DNA of 59,366 nucleotides, taken from an uncultured Acetatifactor sp. (GTDB lineage Bacteria > Bacillota > Clostridia > Lachnospirales > Lachnospiraceae). Every line of letters starts with the position of its first letter. The first letter of the stretch is position 1. The position numbers and the translations under genes were made by a program. Shown here piece by piece: positions 35,544 to 43,806 of the stretch. Below the pieces are notes generated by a model. The model saw nothing but the letters and a program-made list of their open reading frames with translations. It searched no databases and was not told the origin of the DNA. The stretch is taken from NCBI GenBank assembly GCA_910586485.1, contig CAJUIA010000025.1:1-59366 (forward strand), read 5' to 3'.

Positions 35544-36488
35544 ATGGCTATGAATATGGGACTGTTTCACAAATTGAACGGAAAAAGAAAGCTGACGCTG
35601 CGGGGGAAGGAAGCAGTAGCGGGATACCTGTTTGCGATTCCCTTTCTGATTGGCTTCTTTGGACTTTTCCTTCCCATGCTGATCAAATCCGTCGGCTTCA
35701 GCTTCAGTAACATGACGGTGGAGAAAAGCGGATATGTGCTGACAAGGGCGGCAAACGGCGGGCTGGAGCATTATATCAGGGCCCTTACCATAGACCCCAA
35801 GTTTAACCTGGCGCTTTTAAATGCGGTGAAGGATATGGCGGTAAATGTTCCTTTGATTATCATCTTCAGCTTTTTCGCAGCCAATCTGCTGAATCAGAAG
35901 TTTAGGGGCAGGGGGATTGCCAGAAGTATTTTCTTTCTGCCGGTGATTCTGACCTCCGGGGTGGTGCTGGGCCTGGAGACCTCGGATCTTTTACAGACTA
36001 CCTTGGGGCCGGAGGGGATGCTTTCGGCGGACGACGCCAACACGGTATTTAATGTGGCAGGATTTTTGTTAAACTATACAAACCTGCCGTCCGGGGTTGT
36101 CATGTACCTGTCCCAGGCGGTGCTGGGAATTTATGATATTGTAATTGCCTCCGGCGTACAGATTCTGATTTTTCTGGCAGGCCTGCAGGGAATCTCGCCC
36201 AGTCTTTACGAGGCCTCCAACATGGAGGGAGCCACGGCCTGGGAGAATTTCTGGAAGATTACCTTCCCCATGATCAGTCCGCTGATTCTGGTGAATGCGG
36301 TCTATACCATCATTGATTCTTTTACCAGCGCCGACAATGAGCTGATGAAGATGATTAAGACTACTATTTTTACCGATGTCAAGTATGGCTATGGGTCGGC
36401 CATGGCGTGGATTTATTTCCTGATTATTGTAGTGATTATTGCCATTGTGGGCGGGATCATCGGTAAACGGATATTCTATATGGATTAG
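35544..36488 (+). CDS. Second ABC sugar transporter permease (UgpA/LplB-like)
   Basis: The 314-residue protein has six membrane helices and an EAA loop (YEASNMEGATAWENFWKITFPMISP, about residues 223-247). A long extracytoplasmic insertion lies between helices 1 and 2. SD AAGGAGGGG precedes ATG 35544. It forms a second transporter with the following frameshifted permease and the binding protein at 37560. Having two permease pairs in one cluster implies two related substrates. Confidence 0.92.
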   Translation: MAMNMGLFHKLNGKRKLTLRGKEAVAGYLFAIPFLIGFFGLFLPMLIKSVGFSFSNMTVEKSGYVLTRAANGGLEHYIRALTIDPKFNLALLNAVKDMAVNVPLIIIFSFFAANLLNQKFRGRGIARSIFFLPVILTSGVVLGLETSDLLQTTLGPEGMLSADDANTVFNVAGFLLNYTNLPSGVVMYLSQAVLGIYDIVIASGVQILIFLAGLQGISPSLYEASNMEGATAWENFWKITFPMISPLILVNAVYTIIDSFTSADNELMKMIKTTIFTDVKYGYGSAMAWIYFLIIVVIIAIVGGIIGKRIFYMD

Positions 36489-36499
36489 GAGGTGCGCTG

Positions 36500-37494
36500 G
36501 TGAAAGCATATGCTATACAGAAAAAGGGGAAAACGGGTATCAGGAGAAACAGAAAAAAGCTGACCATGTCCAGGATGGAGCGGATCGCTCTGGCAGTGGT
36601 AAGGGGTGTGATTATATTTGGCATCTGTTTCGTGATCCTCTATCCGATGTATTTGAAATTAAGCGTTTCATTGATGAATGAATCGGATTTGTATGATGCA
36701 ACGGTAAAGTACGTTCCTAAGCATTTTACCCTGGAAAATTACAGTAAGGTTCTGAAAGGTCTGGAATACTGGAAAAGCATGGCGCTTACGGCGCTCCTTT
36801 CTGCCGGGGTGTCCCTGCTGCAGATGGTGGCCTGTATGCTTACCGCCTACAGCTTTGCCAGATTCCGCTTTCCGGGAAAGAAGCTGCTCTTTGGCTGCGT
36901 GATCTTTTCTTTGATTGTGCCGCCGCAGATCGTGATGCTGCCCATGTTCATGAAGTTTCGGTTTTTTGATATTTTTTCAATCTTTAAAACCCTTACAGGC
37001 AGCTCGCTGAACCTGATTGACACCCCCTGGCCCATGCTGATCCAGGCGGTGACCTGTACTGGCTTCAAGAACGGGCTTTATATCTACATGCTGCGTCAGT
37101 TCTTTAAAGGACTGCCCAAGGAGCTGGAGGAGGCGGCCTTTGTGGACGGCTGCGGAAAGTTCCGCACCTTTGTACAGATCATGGTGCCCAGCTCCCTGCC
37201 CATGATGGTGACGGTATTTTTATTCGGCTTTGTCTGGCAGTGGACGGATTCCTTTTACACCAACATGTACATCCCCAAGGCCAGCCTGCTGGCGAACAAG
37301 CTGAATTCTCTGGCCACGGTGATGCACCAGCAGTATTCGGATATGGGGGGAACATGACCTTTGTCAGTCCCGGCTTTGCGTCGCAGATGAACAATACAGG
37401 AAGTCTGCTGGTGATTCTGCCCCTGATTTTACTGTATCTGGTATGTCAGAAGTACTTTGTGGAGGGGATCGAGCGCTCCGGTATCGTGGGATAA
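36500..37494 (+). pseudogene. ABC sugar permease (UgpE/LplC-like), frameshifted near its 3' end
   Basis: The first frame (GTG 36500 to 37357) gives five membrane helices and an EAA loop (LEEAAFVDGCGKFRTFVQIMVPSS) but stops after YSDMGGT. The missing end, MTFVSPGFASQMNNTG plus the final helix and the SGIVG terminus, continues in another frame to 37494. Adding one G to the six-G run at 37345-37350 restores a 331-residue permease of normal length. The gene is otherwise intact, so this is a recent lesion, slippage switch or sequencing error. It would pair with the permease just upstream. Confidence 0.85.
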
Positions 37495-37559
37495 ATGTCC
37501 TGAGGGACTTTATCATAGAAAATAAACCAATTTCAAATTAAGAAAGGAAGGAAAGCATT

Positions 37560-39073
37560 ATGAAAAAGAAACTATTAGCACTCTTGCTGGCAACGGCAAT
37601 GGTGACTGCGGCAGCAGGCTGCGGCAGCGAGCCGGCAAATGGCAGCAGCTCCGAGACGAACAGCGGCGAAACGGGGGGGCAGGCGACACATCCTCGGACG
37701 ATCAGAGCGGCGATTCCACACCCAGTGATTCTGCATCGGAGCCGGAAAGCACCCCGGAGGAAACACCGGAGCCCTCTTATGATTTCGGCGGCAGGACGGT
37801 GAGAATCGGCTCATTCTTTGATATGACGCCGGATCCGGAAGGAAGCATTTTTGAAAAGGCATTTGCAGACCGCATTGAATATGTGGAACAAAACTACAAC
37901 TGCAATATTGAGTTTTTGGTAGTGGGAGACGGAAACGATGCGATTATCAACTCTTACGTAACCAGCGTGCTGTCAGGAGATCCCTGCTGCGATGTGGGGT
38001 ACATTTTAAGCTATCGCCTGCTTCCGGCGCTGATCGAGGGCGGCATTGCCCAGCCCGTCAGTGATCTGGGAGTGGTGGATTTCTCCGCACCCTGGTATGA
38101 CGCGGCGGCTACGGAGGCCGGTACTTACAAGGGCAAGCAGTATGCCATGGGCAGAAGAGATGCAGGCGTGCAGTACGGTATTTTCTGGAACAAGACCTTG
38201 TTTGACCGCTACGGTCTGCCGGATCTGTATGAGTTGTATGAGAAAGGGGAATGGACCTGGGATAAGTTCAAGGAGATTGCCCTGGCAGGAAATCAGGATA
38301 CGGACGGCGACGGTGAATATGACGTACACGGTTTTAACTGGAGGGAAAATCTGGTTTGGAGCTTTATGTCTTCCAACGGCGCAGATGCAGTGAAGAAGAC
38401 AGATGCTGGTATCGAGCTGGCCCTGGAAACACCGGAGGCCATGGAAGCGTTGGAGTTCTACGCCGACTTTGAGCAGAATGTTCCTCAGCAGAAGGGCTGG
38501 CTGGGCGACTGGCAGAGCCAGATCTGGAATTTCCGGGACGGCAGCGTCTGCATGTGCTACGAGGCATGGTGGATTTCCAGCAGCTATCTGGGTGAGATGC
38601 AGGATGAGTGGGGCTTTGTTCCCTTCCCCAAGGGACCCAGCGGCACGGAATATGTATCTTACGGTAAGGAGGCTTCTCCCTTTATGATGCTGAATGGTAT
38701 CGAGAAGCCGGAAGAGGTAGCGCAGATTATGGACCTGATTTTCCAGATTTTTGACGATGAGGAAGATTGGGATGAGGCAGTGATGGCAGCTTTTGAGAAG
38801 AATGCAACGGATTCCACGGCAGTGGACATCTGCCTGGAGTTGTCCCAGAAGAACCAGATTTCTCCGCTGATGGGCTTTAAAGATTTAAATGAGATGATCA
38901 ACAAGATGATGGACAGCATAGGAAACGGCGAGCAGACACCGCAGACTGCACTGGAGGCAAATCGTTCCGCACTGGAGCAGGCAGTGGCAGATATTCAGGA
39001 CCACGATTATGACGCAGATATGCAGGAGATTGCAAATCCTCCCGAAGAAGAGGAAGCATCTGCAGCGCAGTAA
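37560..39073 (+). pseudogene. ABC sugar-binding lipoprotein, frameshifted near its 5' end
   Basis: A lipoprotein start (MVTAAAGC with GSEPANGSSSE) runs into a wrong frame after SGETGG and stops at 37802. The other frame, from the G7 run at 37673-37679, encodes a typical Ser/Thr/Glu linker (GDTSSDDQSGDS; ESTPEETPEPSYDFGG) and continues as a family-1 solute-binding domain to 39073. One extra G (8 instead of 7) restores about 504 residues. The open frame from 37799 GTG is therefore not an independent gene. It follows the second permease pair and would be its receptor. Confidence 0.88.
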
Positions 39074-39227
39074 AGTGTGAGAAGAATTTCTAAGACGCCA
39101 AAGAACGTCGTCTAAGAAATTCTACGGTTCGCAAAGCGAACCTTTCTCACACTGAAAAACGCAAGAACGGCGTTTTCCTCACGGATCGTTTGTGCCGACA
39201 AAATCGGCACTGCCGCCGGAGGCGGCA
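39074..39227. repeat. Mosaic of consecutive hairpins
   Basis: Perfect 10-base arms (39074-39083 / 39144-39153) enclose two hairpins: 39084-39096 with 39110-39122 (13 bases, one mismatch) and GGTTCGC/GCGAACC (39126-39132 / 39136-39142). Further hairpins follow: AAAACG/CGTTTT (39156-39161 / 39171-39176), GTGCCGA/TCGGCAC (39192-39198 / 39204-39210) and TGCCGCC/GGCGGCA (39211-39217 / 39221-39227). No gene lies here. A three-way-junction RNA, a terminator array or a palindromic repeat element are all possible. Confidence 0.75.
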
Positions 39228-39315
39228 TGTCTGGAAGTGTGAAAAAAGCTGTGTTTGACGTGTCTGACAGCCGATGTTTGAAGATCTGCTGAAGTGAAAA
39301 TCCGATCCGGCAGGC

Positions 39316-39344
39316 TTGAAAATGTTCTGGAATTGAAGTAATAT
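39316..39344 (+). promoter_or_regulatory. Promoter of the LacI regulator gene
   Basis: TTGAAA (39316-39321), 17 bases and TAATAT (39339-39344) lie 33 bases before the start codon. The regulator therefore has its own transcript; I see no TGCAA-CG-TTGCA operator here. Confidence 0.6.
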
Positions 39345-39376
39345 AGTAGGGTATACGCCTGAAAGGATTTTTGGAG

Positions 39377-40408
39377 ATGCCGAACAAGAAAGTGACAATT
39401 TACGATATTGCAAAGGAGGCGGGGATATCTGCATCGCAGGTATCCCGCGCCATATCCGGCAATGGATATGTTTCCGACGAAAATAAGAGTAAAATTATGG
39501 AGCTGGTGGAGAAGTATAATTACCGGCCCAGCGCCGTTGCCCGGAATTTAAAAAAGGGCAGGAGTAATTCGGTGGGCTTTTTACTTCCCCATGTGTATCA
39601 GGAATATTTCCCTTATCTTTATCAGCGCTTCGAAGAGGAAATGACGGCTAACGGCTATGTCACCATTGTCTGTAACGGCAGAAGCTGGAGCGGACACGAG
39701 ATTCGGAATCTGCAGATGCTGGAAGAGATGCAGGTGGACGCCGTGGTCATCATCGGCGGAACCCTGGACCAGAAAAACTGGGAGGAATTCCCGGACTTTA
39801 TTCAGGCCGTGAAAAATATCAGTGAAAAGATCCCCTGTGTTTTAGGCAGTGACCGGGCGGCGGACCTGGGCTGCTGTGGGGTGTATGTGGATACTGCTGC
39901 GTGTGTGGAAGAGCTGGTGGCGCATCTGGCAGAGCAGGGCTACCGGAAAATGGGGATTTTAGGCGGCCTGTCCAGCGTATATCCTTCCGAGCAGCTGAAA
40001 TGGTATTTGCGGGAGGCTGCTGCGGAGTACGGCATGGAGCTTCGGCCCCAGTGGCAGATCAACAGCTCCTACAACTCCATGGACGGCGCGGAGGCGATGA
40101 AAAAGCTGCTGCAGCAGGAAGAGCTGCCGGAGGTAGTCTGCTGTATCAACGACGAAATTGCGGTGGGTGCCATGGGGGTGGCCCTGGATGCAGGTTTAAA
40201 GATTCCGCAGGACATTGCCTTTACGGGATATGACGGTGTGTGGCTGGGCAGAGAGTTCCGGCCCCGGCTGACTACCATCCAGATTGACTTTAATACCATG
40301 GGCCACAGGCTGGCGGAGGCTGTGCTGGGTGCCATGGACGGCAGCAGGGAGCAGACGGTGATTTCGGTAGCCCCCTGGCTGGAGATCAGAGAGAGTACGA
40401 AGGCATAA
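39377..40408 (+). CDS. LacI-family transcriptional regulator
   Basis: The 343-residue protein has an N-terminal LacI headpiece (VTIYDIAKEAGISASQVSRAISGNGYVSDENKSKI, hinge RPSAVARNLKKG) and a periplasmic-binding-protein-like effector domain (SVGFLLPHVYQEYF; VVCCINDEIAVGAMGVALDAG; FTGYDGVWLGRE). The hinge should insert at a central CpG, as in the TGCAACCGATTGCA sites upstream of the GH43-like gene. ATG 39377 has AAAGGA 9 bases upstream; a TTG at 39371 is possible. It probably represses the 23948-39073 cluster; the inducer sugar is unknown. Confidence 0.93.
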   Translation: MPNKKVTIYDIAKEAGISASQVSRAISGNGYVSDENKSKIMELVEKYNYRPSAVARNLKKGRSNSVGFLLPHVYQEYFPYLYQRFEEEMTANGYVTIVCNGRSWSGHEIRNLQMLEEMQVDAVVIIGGTLDQKNWEEFPDFIQAVKNISEKIPCVLGSDRAADLGCCGVYVDTAACVEELVAHLAEQGYRKMGILGGLSSVYPSEQLKWYLREAAAEYGMELRPQWQINSSYNSMDGAEAMKKLLQQEELPEVVCCINDEIAVGAMGVALDAGLKIPQDIAFTGYDGVWLGREFRPRLTTIQIDFNTMGHRLAEAVLGAMDGSREQTVISVAPWLEIRESTKA

Positions 40409-40415
40409 ACAGGCT

Positions 40416-41195
40416 TCAAGCGCTCAAATAAGTGCGCATGGTCCGCAGGGCGTTTTTTTCCAGCCTTGAAACCTGAGCCTGGGAGATGCCGATGGACTCG
40501 GCTACCTCCATTTGAGTCTTGCCTTCGAAAAATCGGAGGGATATGATTTCATGTTCTCTGGGATTTAATTTTTTCATGGCTTCACTGAGGGAGAGATGTT
40601 CCACCCAGGTCTCTTCCTTATTTTTTTTGTCGCTGATCTGGTCCATCACATAGAGGGTGTCGCCGCCGTCGGTGAAGATGGGCTCATAAAGGCTCATGGG
40701 GCTTTGCACGGCGTCTAAGGCATAGGCAATGTCTTCTTTGGATACGCCGATTTCGGTAGAAATTTCTTCGATGGAGGGCTCCTTTAAATTGCGCCTTGTC
40801 AGGGCTTCCCTGGCGTAGATTGCCTTATAGGCGGTGTCCTTTAAGGAGCGGGAGACCCGCAGCTGGCTGTTATCCCTTAAGAAACGGCGGATTTCGCCGA
40901 TGATCATGGGAACGGCATAAGTGGAGAACTTGACGTTTAAAGAAGAATCAAAATTATCAATGGCCTTTATAAGGCCTACGCAGCCGATCTGGAAAAGATC
41001 GTCCACATTTTCGCTGCTGGAGGAAAAGCGCTTGATAACGCTTAAGACCAGACGCAGATTTCCCTCGATATAGGTTTCCCTTGCTTTTGTATCGCCGGCT
41101 TCAATTTGCCGGAACAGTTTCTCTTTTTCTTCCGCCTTTAACAGCGGGAGTCTGGAGGTGTTCACTCCGCAGATTTCAACTTTACCCTGTGCCAT
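40416..41195 (-). CDS. sigG: RNA polymerase sporulation sigma factor sigma-G
   Basis: The 259-residue sigma factor starts MAQGKVEICGVNTSRLPLL, the SigG-specific N-terminus, and carries region 2 (NLRLVLSVIKRF, DDLFQIGCVGLIKAIDNFD, FSTYAVPMIIGEIRRFLRD) and region 4 (QMEVAESIGISQAQVSRLEKNAL). It directs late forespore transcription. ATG 41195 has GAGG 6 bases upstream; an in-frame ATG at 41207 adds four residues. In relatives it follows sigE on the same strand; here it lies on the opposite strand about 19.5 kb away. Confidence 0.97.
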   Translation of the reverse strand: MAQGKVEICGVNTSRLPLLKAEEKEKLFRQIEAGDTKARETYIEGNLRLVLSVIKRFSSSSENVDDLFQIGCVGLIKAIDNFDSSLNVKFSTYAVPMIIGEIRRFLRDNSQLRVSRSLKDTAYKAIYAREALTRRNLKEPSIEEISTEIGVSKEDIAYALDAVQSPMSLYEPIFTDGGDTLYVMDQISDKKNKEETWVEHLSLSEAMKKLNPREHEIISLRFFEGKTQMEVAESIGISQAQVSRLEKNALRTMRTYLSA

Positions 41196-41248
41196 GTGTT
41201 TCCTCATTTCTGCGCCGTGCGCTTAAGCTTAACAAATTTCAATAGTGG

Positions 41249-41278
41249 TAGTATTTACCCGGCGGTAAATTTTATACC
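41249..41278 (-). promoter_or_regulatory. Forespore-type promoter for sigG
   Basis: Read on the minus strand, GGTATAA (41278-41272), a 16-base gap and AATACTA (41255-41249) resemble sigma-F/sigma-G promoters (-35 GNATA, -10 CATNNTA-like). Position 54 bases before the sigG ATG fits. Confidence 0.5.
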
Positions 41279-41302
41279 TTGATTGCAATGCAATCAAAGG
41301 TA
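41276..41302. promoter_or_regulatory. Palindrome between divergent sigG and ylmC
   Basis: GATTGCA-A-TGCAATC (41281-41295) is a perfect palindrome, extendable to ACCTT(T)GATTGCA arms with a one-base bulge. It lies upstream of both divergent promoters and could bind a shared regulator or form a hairpin. Confidence 0.45.
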
Positions 41303-41352
41303 TGGATGGCCATACGGCCGTTTCCTGCCGTGAATAAGGTCATTTATTCCAT

Positions 41353-41380
41353 GTATGGCGAGGTTCTTTCGGGCATATAT
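41353..41380 (+). promoter_or_regulatory. Forespore-type promoter for ylmC/ymxH
   Basis: GTATG (41353-41357), 16 bases and CATATAT (41374-41380) resemble the sigma-G pattern, 36 bases before the gene start. The spacing equals that of the divergent sigG promoter. Confidence 0.45.
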
Positions 41381-41415
41381 TGTGAAAACGAGGCTTTAAA
41401 AAGAAGGTGAAAACC

Positions 41416-41649
41416 GTGTTATTTTCCGAGTTGAAGTGCAAGGATGTCATCAATACCAAAAACTGTAAAAAATTGGGAAAGGTATGTGATCTGGAGTTTG
41501 ATCCCTGCAGCGGCTGCATCTGCAAGATCATGGTTCCCGGAGGCAATAAAATCCTGAATTTCCTAAACTGCGAGCCGGATATTGTGATCCCCTTCAAGGA
41601 TATTTGTCAGATCGGGCCGGACATCATTCTGGTTGACATTCCGTGCTGA
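41416..41649 (+). CDS. YlmC/YmxH family sporulation protein
   Basis: The 77-residue PRC-barrel-like protein reads LFSELKCKDVINTKNCKKLGKVCDLEFDPCSGCICKIMVPG and ends FKDICQIGPDIILVDI, the YlmC/YmxH signature. Members are linked to sporulation and usually lie between sigG and nrdR, as here. GTG 41416 matches the family start and has AAGG 8 bases upstream; GTG 41407 would add three residues. Molecular role is unknown. Confidence 0.88.
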   Translation: MLFSELKCKDVINTKNCKKLGKVCDLEFDPCSGCICKIMVPGGNKILNFLNCEPDIVIPFKDICQIGPDIILVDIPC

Positions 41650-41698
41650 ATATGTTAGATTTGACTAAGAATAGTGTTGAAATTTGAACAAAATTGTT

Positions 41699-41743
41699 AA
41701 AAGCAGAAGATAAGACGGAAAACCTGTCAAATGATCTGCTTTT
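41699..41743 (+). promoter_or_regulatory. Inverted repeat before nrdR
   Basis: AAAAGCAGA (41699-41707) and TCTGCTTTT (41735-41743) are perfect 9-base arms around a 27-base loop, ending 4 bases before the TGGAGG of nrdR. It could be a weak terminator of ylmC or a leader hairpin for nrdR. Confidence 0.4.
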
Positions 41744-41758
41744 AAAATGGAGGAAATT

Positions 41759-42208
41759 ATGAAGTGCCCTTATTGCAGTCATGAAAATACAAGAGTGATT
41801 GATTCCAGACCGGCGGAAAATGATAATTCCATCAGAAGGCGGCGCGAGTGCGACGAGTGCGGCAAGCGCTTTACTACCTATGAGAAGGTGGAGACGATTC
41901 CGCTGATCATTATTAAAAAGGACAATAATCGGGAGACCTATGACCGTTCCAAGATTGAAGCCGGTATCCTCAGGGCCTGCCACAAGCGGCCGGTCAGCGC
42001 GCAGCAGATTACCAGTCTGGTGGACGAGGTGGAGAACGAGGTCACAAATATGGAGGAAAAGGAAATCCCCAGCCAGGTAATCGGAGAGCTGCTGATGAAC
42101 AAGCTGAAGGCTGTGGACCCGGTGGCATATGTCCGCTTTGCTTCGGTCTACCGGGAGTTTAAAGACGTCAATACCTTTATGGACGAGCTGAAAAAGATGC
42201 TGAATTAA
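41759..42208 (+). CDS. nrdR: Transcriptional repressor NrdR
   Basis: The 149-residue protein has a zinc ribbon (CPYC at residues 3-6 and CDEC near 31-34), RRRRECDECGKRFTTYE, and an ATP-cone domain (VIKKDNNRE.. YDRSKIEAGILRACHKRPV). It represses ribonucleotide reductase genes when dATP is bound. ATG 41759 has TGGAGG upstream; an in-frame ATG 41747 lies before the SD. Length matches the family. It follows the sigG-ylmC block in the conserved order. Confidence 0.97.
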   Translation: MKCPYCSHENTRVIDSRPAENDNSIRRRRECDECGKRFTTYEKVETIPLIIIKKDNNRETYDRSKIEAGILRACHKRPVSAQQITSLVDEVENEVTNMEEKEIPSQVIGELLMNKLKAVDPVAYVRFASVYREFKDVNTFMDELKKMLN

Positions 42209-42288
42209 AAAAGTAAAACCGGCAGAAGGCGAGGCACCTGACGGAACGGTAATTCGTAAGCTGTAAGGCTGGTAATAATAGCATTGAC

Positions 42289-42333
42289 AGGAATGCCGGG
42301 AAGAATCTGTAAAAGGTTTTTCCCGGTATTCCT
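42289..42333. terminator. Convergent terminator between nrdR and the flippase gene
   Basis: AGGAATGCCGGGAA (42289-42302) pairs with TTCCCGGTATTCCT (42320-42333, one G-U) around a loop with A and T runs. It can serve both nrdR and the opposite-strand flippase, whose stop codon it touches. Confidence 0.7.
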
Positions 42334-43667
42334 TATGTAGATACTTTTTTTAAAAAGCGGGAAAGGCAAAGAAAGTACAGTACTCCTAAGACCAGCTGGC
42401 TGACAAGGAGCCCCCAGAGGTAACCGGTGATGCCGAAGCGGGGCACTGCAAGGAATACAAAGGCCAGACGGATCAGGAGGCAGACCGCGTTCATCACGAA
42501 AATGTGTCCGGCTTTGCCCAAGCCCTGCAGGATGCTTGACAGAGTGGTGTCCAAATAGAGAAAGGGACAGATAAAGCCAAGGGTGGTAATAAAACGGCCT
42601 GCCAGGGGACTGTTAAAGACAGAGGTGCCGATCTGATTTCCCAAAAGCAGGAAGCCGGCCATACAGCAGATTCCCATCAGCCCGCAGTAGCGAACGGTTT
42701 TCAGGGTGGCGCTTTTTACGGCACGGTAATTTCCCAGAGCATAATTCTCGGAGATGACGGGCAGCAGCAGTACGGCTACGGAGCTGGTGAGGGCGTTGGG
42801 AAAGAAAATAAAGGGCATTGCCATACCTGTGAGTACGCCGTACACGCTTAAGGCCGTGGTGTTGTCATAGCCGTAGAGGCGCAGCCTGGCCGGGATGGAC
42901 ACTGATTCCACGCTTTGCAGGAGATTTAGGACGATCCGGTTAGCCGTCAGGGGCAGGGCCATGGACAGCAGGCCGGGATAAAGGGAGTGTCTGTTTTCCT
43001 GCAAAAGCAGGGAAGCGGCCCCCGCATTTTTGGGGCTTTGCCATATGGCAGCAATAGAAAACAGCATGGAGCATAATTCGCCCAGAGTCAGGCCCAGCAC
43101 GGCTACGTTGATGGAGGGATTTTTGCCTGCGCCAAGGCATTGGGCGGAGACGATAAAGACGCAGCCGACCCGTGCGATCTGCTCCAGCAGCTGAGACGCC
43201 GCCGGAATTCCAGCCTTTTTGATACCGTAGAAATGACCGTTGACACAAGCGTGTACGGCGCTCATGGGCACGGAGAAGGAGAGGATCCGCAGCATGGATG
43301 CGGTCCTCGATTCCTGCAGCAGCACTTCGGCAATAAAATCCGCGCCGAAGTAAATAAGCGCGTTGCAGAGCAGGGACAGGGGAAGGGAGATGCTCAAACC
43401 CGCCAGCATGGGGCGCAGGGAGGTCCGCTTCAGTCTGGCAGTCTGTTCCGCCACCAGCTTGGAGATAGCAGTCTGGTATCCGGCCGCCGTCAGAGAGAAG
43501 GACAGGGACAGAACAGGGCTTAACAGCTGATAGAGCCCCATGCCTTCCTCGCCAAAGAGACGCGAGAGATAAATACGGTAGAAGAAACCAATGACGCGGC
43601 TCACAAGGCCGGTTATGGTAAGGATAACAGTGCCTACAATCAAGGGATGGCTGTTTTTTGTTTTCAT
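42333..43667 (-). CDS. MOP-superfamily polysaccharide flippase (SpoVB/MurJ-like)
   Basis: The 444-residue protein has 12-14 membrane helices. GLVSRVIGFFYRIYLSRLFGEEGMGLYQL at the start, and SISLPLSLL and VLLLPVISENYALGN later, match stage V sporulation protein B / polysaccharide biosynthesis proteins. Relatives flip lipid-linked cell-wall or cortex precursors. It may serve spore cortex synthesis, given sigG and ylmC nearby, but a general exporter is equally possible. It has its own convergent terminator. Confidence 0.85.
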   Translation of the reverse strand: MKTKNSHPLIVGTVILTITGLVSRVIGFFYRIYLSRLFGEEGMGLYQLLSPVLSLSFSLTAAGYQTAISKLVAEQTARLKRTSLRPMLAGLSISLPLSLLCNALIYFGADFIAEVLLQESRTASMLRILSFSVPMSAVHACVNGHFYGIKKAGIPAASQLLEQIARVGCVFIVSAQCLGAGKNPSINVAVLGLTLGELCSMLFSIAAIWQSPKNAGAASLLLQENRHSLYPGLLSMALPLTANRIVLNLLQSVESVSIPARLRLYGYDNTTALSVYGVLTGMAMPFIFFPNALTSSVAVLLLPVISENYALGNYRAVKSATLKTVRYCGLMGICCMAGFLLLGNQIGTSVFNSPLAGRFITTLGFICPFLYLDTTLSSILQGLGKAGHIFVMNAVCLLIRLAFVFLAVPRFGITGYLWGLLVSQLVLGVLYFLCLSRFLKKVST

Positions 43668-43806
43668 GGGACACCCCGGAAACAGGTTTGATTTATTATA
43701 TTCCCTGGGGGCAGTTGACAGAACGGGCGGGGAATGCTATATTATGGAGGAAATTCCCAGTGATACAGTATGAATTGTGAGCATAGTGGAGCGAAAGGGG
43801 ATGCTG

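Noticed and set aside
37799..39073. Open frame starting at GTG 37799 as a separate cytoplasmic protein
   Set aside because: The same frame runs upstream through a typical lipoprotein linker to the G7 tract, so it is the body of the binding protein begun at 37560.
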